A DNA stretch of 64,000 nucleotides from Rhodobiaceae bacterium. Its GTDB lineage: Bacteria; Pseudomonadota; Alphaproteobacteria; Rhizobiales; Tepidamorphaceae. Both the position numbers and the translations under genes were made by a program. Under the pieces are notes generated by a model, which saw only the letters and a list, made by a program, of their open reading frames with translations, ran no database searches and was not told the origin of the DNA. The stretch lies in the NCBI GenBank assembly GCA_020637855.1, contig JACKJR010000003.1, positions 186,001-250,000 on the forward strand, read 5' to 3'. The stretch's first letter is position 1, and each line of letters starts with the position of its first letter. This document shows positions 62,124 through 64,000 of this stretch, one piece after another.

Positions 62124-63346
62124 TCTGCTGCCACGGCGCGTGCGCTTGTCCCTGTCAGGGACGTGTCGAACAGGCCGATCAGTTCGGCAGACGTGGTTTC
62201 GTGGCTGAATTCGGTGCGGACACGCTTTTCCCCGGCGGCGGCTAGGCGTTCGCGCAACTTCGTGTCACCGATCAGCCGCTTCAATGCCCCGGTCAGGGCA
62301 GGGGCATCTTCTGCGGCACACAACAGGCCGGTCTGATTGTCGATGATCAGCTCTCCGACGCCTGAAACATCGGTCGAAATACAGGCAAGGCGCTGACTCT
62401 GGGCTTCCATCAGGACGTTTGGCAAGCCATCACGGTCGCCATCAGCCGCAATGCGGCAGGGAAGGGCGAAGATGTCGGCTTCGCGGTAGGCCTTGAGCAC
62501 AGTCTCCTGCGGTTGGGCGCCGAGCCACGAGATCCGTTCCGCGATGCCAAGCCGCGTGGCCTGCTGTTTCAACTCAGCGAGTTTTCCGCCGCCGCCGATA
62601 TGTACGAGGCGCCAATCGGCATCAGCGGGAAGTGCCGCCAGCGCATCAAGCAGCAGATCGAAGCCCTTTTTCTCGACCGCGCGCCCGACGGCGAGAATGG
62701 TGGTTGTTCCGTCTGTTTTTTCAGCTTTGGCTTGCGGGCTCGGGAACCGCTCCAGGTCGATGCCGTGATAACTCAGGTGCACGCGCTCCGGGCTTTGCGA
62801 GAGCGATTGCAGATGGGCGTGGCCGGATGCGGTGCAGGTCACGGTCCATTGCGTGTCGGCAAGCTTCTCCGTCAGTTCCCAGTCCGGCGAGGTCCAGATG
62901 TCCTTGGCATGCGCCGAACAGCTCCACGGCAGACCGCTCATCAGGCTGGCATAACGGGTCACGCTTGCAGGGGTATGGATGAAATGGGCATGCAGCCACC
63001 GCACGTCGTGTGCGACTTCCGCGGCAAGGACGCAGGCCTGGCCGAAACGGCGGATGCGGTTCGGGGTCAGGTCGCGGCGCAGATCGCCAAGAAATGCCGA
63101 TATTGCATGCCGGAAGCCCGGCAGCTTTCTGCTTGCCAGCAGTCCCCGCAGCACGCGGAACGGCTCCTGGTACAGATATTCGGGCAGATAGGTCACCGGC
63201 GCAGTGATCTGCCTGTGCACCGGGTGTATGGTCTTATCCGTAGGCCTGCGCAGGGATATGATGCGCAGGTCGAACCCGGCGCGCTGCAGCGCAAGGATTT
63301 CCTGCGCGATGAAGGTTTCCGAAAGACGTGGATAGCCTTTCAGCAC
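62120..63346 (-). CDS. GT4 family glycosyltransferase
   Basis: A GT-B enzyme of at least 408 residues. GYPRLSETFIAQEILAL is the usual opening, WLHAHFIHTPASV and YHGIDLERFPSP lie in the middle, TILAVGRAVEKKGFDLLLDA opens the donor domain, and DGLPNVLMEAQSQ holds the D/E-x7-E motif. The coordinates use the first standard start, GTG 63346, but this cuts off the first beta strand (LAIVLKGYPRLS continues upstream). A CTG at 63409 overlaps the upstream stop as CTGA and has GGAG seven bases before it, so the true start may be there (429 residues). Confidence 0.88.
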   Translation of the reverse strand: MLKGYPRLSETFIAQEILALQRAGFDLRIISLRRPTDKTIHPVHRQITAPVTYLPEYLYQEPFRVLRGLLASRKLPGFRHAISAFLGDLRRDLTPNRIRRFGQACVLAAEVAHDVRWLHAHFIHTPASVTRYASLMSGLPWSCSAHAKDIWTSPDWELTEKLADTQWTVTCTASGHAHLQSLSQSPERVHLSYHGIDLERFPSPQAKAEKTDGTTTILAVGRAVEKKGFDLLLDALAALPADADWRLVHIGGGGKLAELKQQATRLGIAERISWLGAQPQETVLKAYREADIFALPCRIAADGDRDGLPNVLMEAQSQRLACISTDVSGVGELIIDNQTGLLCAAEDAPALTGALKRLIGDTKLRERLAAAGEKRVRTEFSHETTSAELIGLFDTSLTGTSARAVAAE

Positions 63347-63405
63347 AATTGCGAGGGGTGTCCCCGCACGTGCCTTGAGGGATGCATGCTGTCTTGCCGA
63401 GGGTT

Positions 63406-64000
63406 TCAGATGCCCGCTCCGACGAGGGATAAATCCTGCCGGCTCAACCGTGAAAAGTGATCGCCGACCAGATCGCAGATGGTGTCGAGCCCATCGAGCG
63501 TCAACGGTTGCGCCACCTGGGATGGCCTGTTGCGTGCCGGCAGGCGGCGCAGGGCGTCGGCGAGCTTCATCGGGTCTGCGGCTTCTTCCGGCAGCAGCAT
63601 GTCGACGATGCCGAGTTCGGCGGCCCTGCGGGCGCGGATTTCCTGTTCGCGGCGCGGCTTGGTCCGTGGCACGATCAGGGCAGGGCGGTCATAGGACAGT
63701 ATTTCGCAGAACGTGTTGTAGCCGCACATGCTGACGATGCCGGTTGCGTTCGCCAGCAGGGTCTCGGCGCGATTGTCGAAATCGATGATTGTCACGCCGG
63801 GAAGGCTCGCGGCGCGCTTGTGCAGTTCCTCGCGTTCGCCGGACTTCATGAAGGGCCCGAGAAGCAGCAGGAGCGGCTGCTCGAGGGAACCGGCGGCTTC
63901 GCGCGCGGCTAGCACCTGATGCATCAATGGTGCACCGTCGCCGCCGCCACCGGCGGTGACGAGAATATAGTTTTCCGGGATGTTCTGGCCGTGGATCGTC
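63406..64000 (-). CDS. GT28-like glycosyltransferase, truncated by the window edge
   Basis: The frame is open to the last base, so about 198 C-terminal residues are visible. They begin within TIHGQNIPENYILVTAGGGG and include the donor-binding stretch VSMCGYNTFCEILSYDRPAL, then VPRTKPRREQEIRARRAAEL, the pattern of MurG/GT28 C-terminal domains. An internal ATG at 63927 is not a real start. It is the upstream member of a minus-strand glycosyltransferase series and ends just before the GT4 gene. Confidence 0.85.
   Translation of the reverse strand, partial: TIHGQNIPENYILVTAGGGGDGAPLMHQVLAAREAAGSLEQPLLLLLGPFMKSGEREELHKRAASLPGVTIIDFDNRAETLLANATGIVSMCGYNTFCEILSYDRPALIVPRTKPRREQEIRARRAAELGIVDMLLPEEAADPMKLADALRRLPARNRPSQVAQPLTLDGLDTICDLVGDHFSRLSRQDLSLVGAGI

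Noticed and set aside
60195..62336. Open frame of ~710 codons on the plus strand across the ABC-like gene and a glycosyltransferase
   Set aside because: It runs antisense across two unrelated minus-strand genes and their intergenic gap, and the translation has no domain pattern.

Overview
The window looks like chromosomal DNA of a GC-rich alphaproteobacterium, probably a member of Hyphomicrobiales (Rhizobiales). The reasons are the block pyrB-pyrC'-plsY-dprA-topA-rnr, the gatCAB and ruvX housekeeping genes, a GTTC-N7-GTTC type LexA box in front of a Y-family polymerase, and a NasT/NasS-controlled assimilatory nitrate operon. No insertion sequence, prophage gene or CRISPR array was recognised.

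Layout. (1) 1-12.7 kb, mostly minus strand: a truncated MFS transporter, then a core block reading pyrB, a pyrC-like gene, plsY, dprA, topA, rnr, a DUF983 protein and a Nudix hydrolase; an AEC permease and ruvX lie upstream. (2) 12.8-18.3 kb, plus strand: a metal-dependent hydrolase, then gatC, gatA, two small envelope proteins, gatB and a GNAT acetyltransferase. (3) 18.3-27.5 kb: an EptA-like phosphoethanolamine transferase, an SOS-type DNA polymerase, a repeat-rich autotransporter, a glutathione S-transferase, a di-haem peroxidase, a Sel1 mini-protein and a DehI-family protein. (4) 27.8-35.2 kb: a signalling island around kaiB and kaiC. It holds a PAS histidine kinase with its receiver partner, a separate response regulator, a receiver protein with a KaiA/RsbU-like C-terminal domain directly upstream of kaiB, kaiB, kaiC and a hybrid kinase. 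(5) 35.2-36.2 kb: a potassium-channel-like protein with a zinc ribbon, and tRNA-Ser(GCU). (6) 36.4-50.1 kb: nasT-nasS, then a sigma-54 promoter and an ANTAR-type leader, then nrtA, nrtB, a double-ATPase gene, a triple-GAF-like protein, nirB, nirD, nasA and cobA. (7) 50.1-53.3 kb, minus strand: dadA, a DUF2478 protein and pcaGH. (8) 53.4-64 kb: surface-polysaccharide genes (FkbM methyltransferase, glycosyltransferase-deacetylase fusion, three more glycosyltransferases) around a membrane nucleotide cyclase, a cyclic-nucleotide-binding protein and an ABC exporter-like protein whose ATPase motifs are all degenerate.

How the parts work together. The nitrate operon is a complete import-to-ammonium pathway. 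ABC import is followed by nitrate reductase NasA and nitrite reductase NirBD, and CobA supplies precursor for sirohaem. Control is by nitrogen status (sigma-54) and by nitrate through NasS/NasT antitermination. The kai island has the core clock or timer proteins, plus a candidate KaiA equivalent with a receiver domain that looks phosphorylatable. The last region looks like a cyclic-nucleotide-responsive module tied to polysaccharide synthesis. The kai island and the cyclase/CNBD/pseudo-ABC/glycosyltransferase cluster are the best candidates for poorly described systems.
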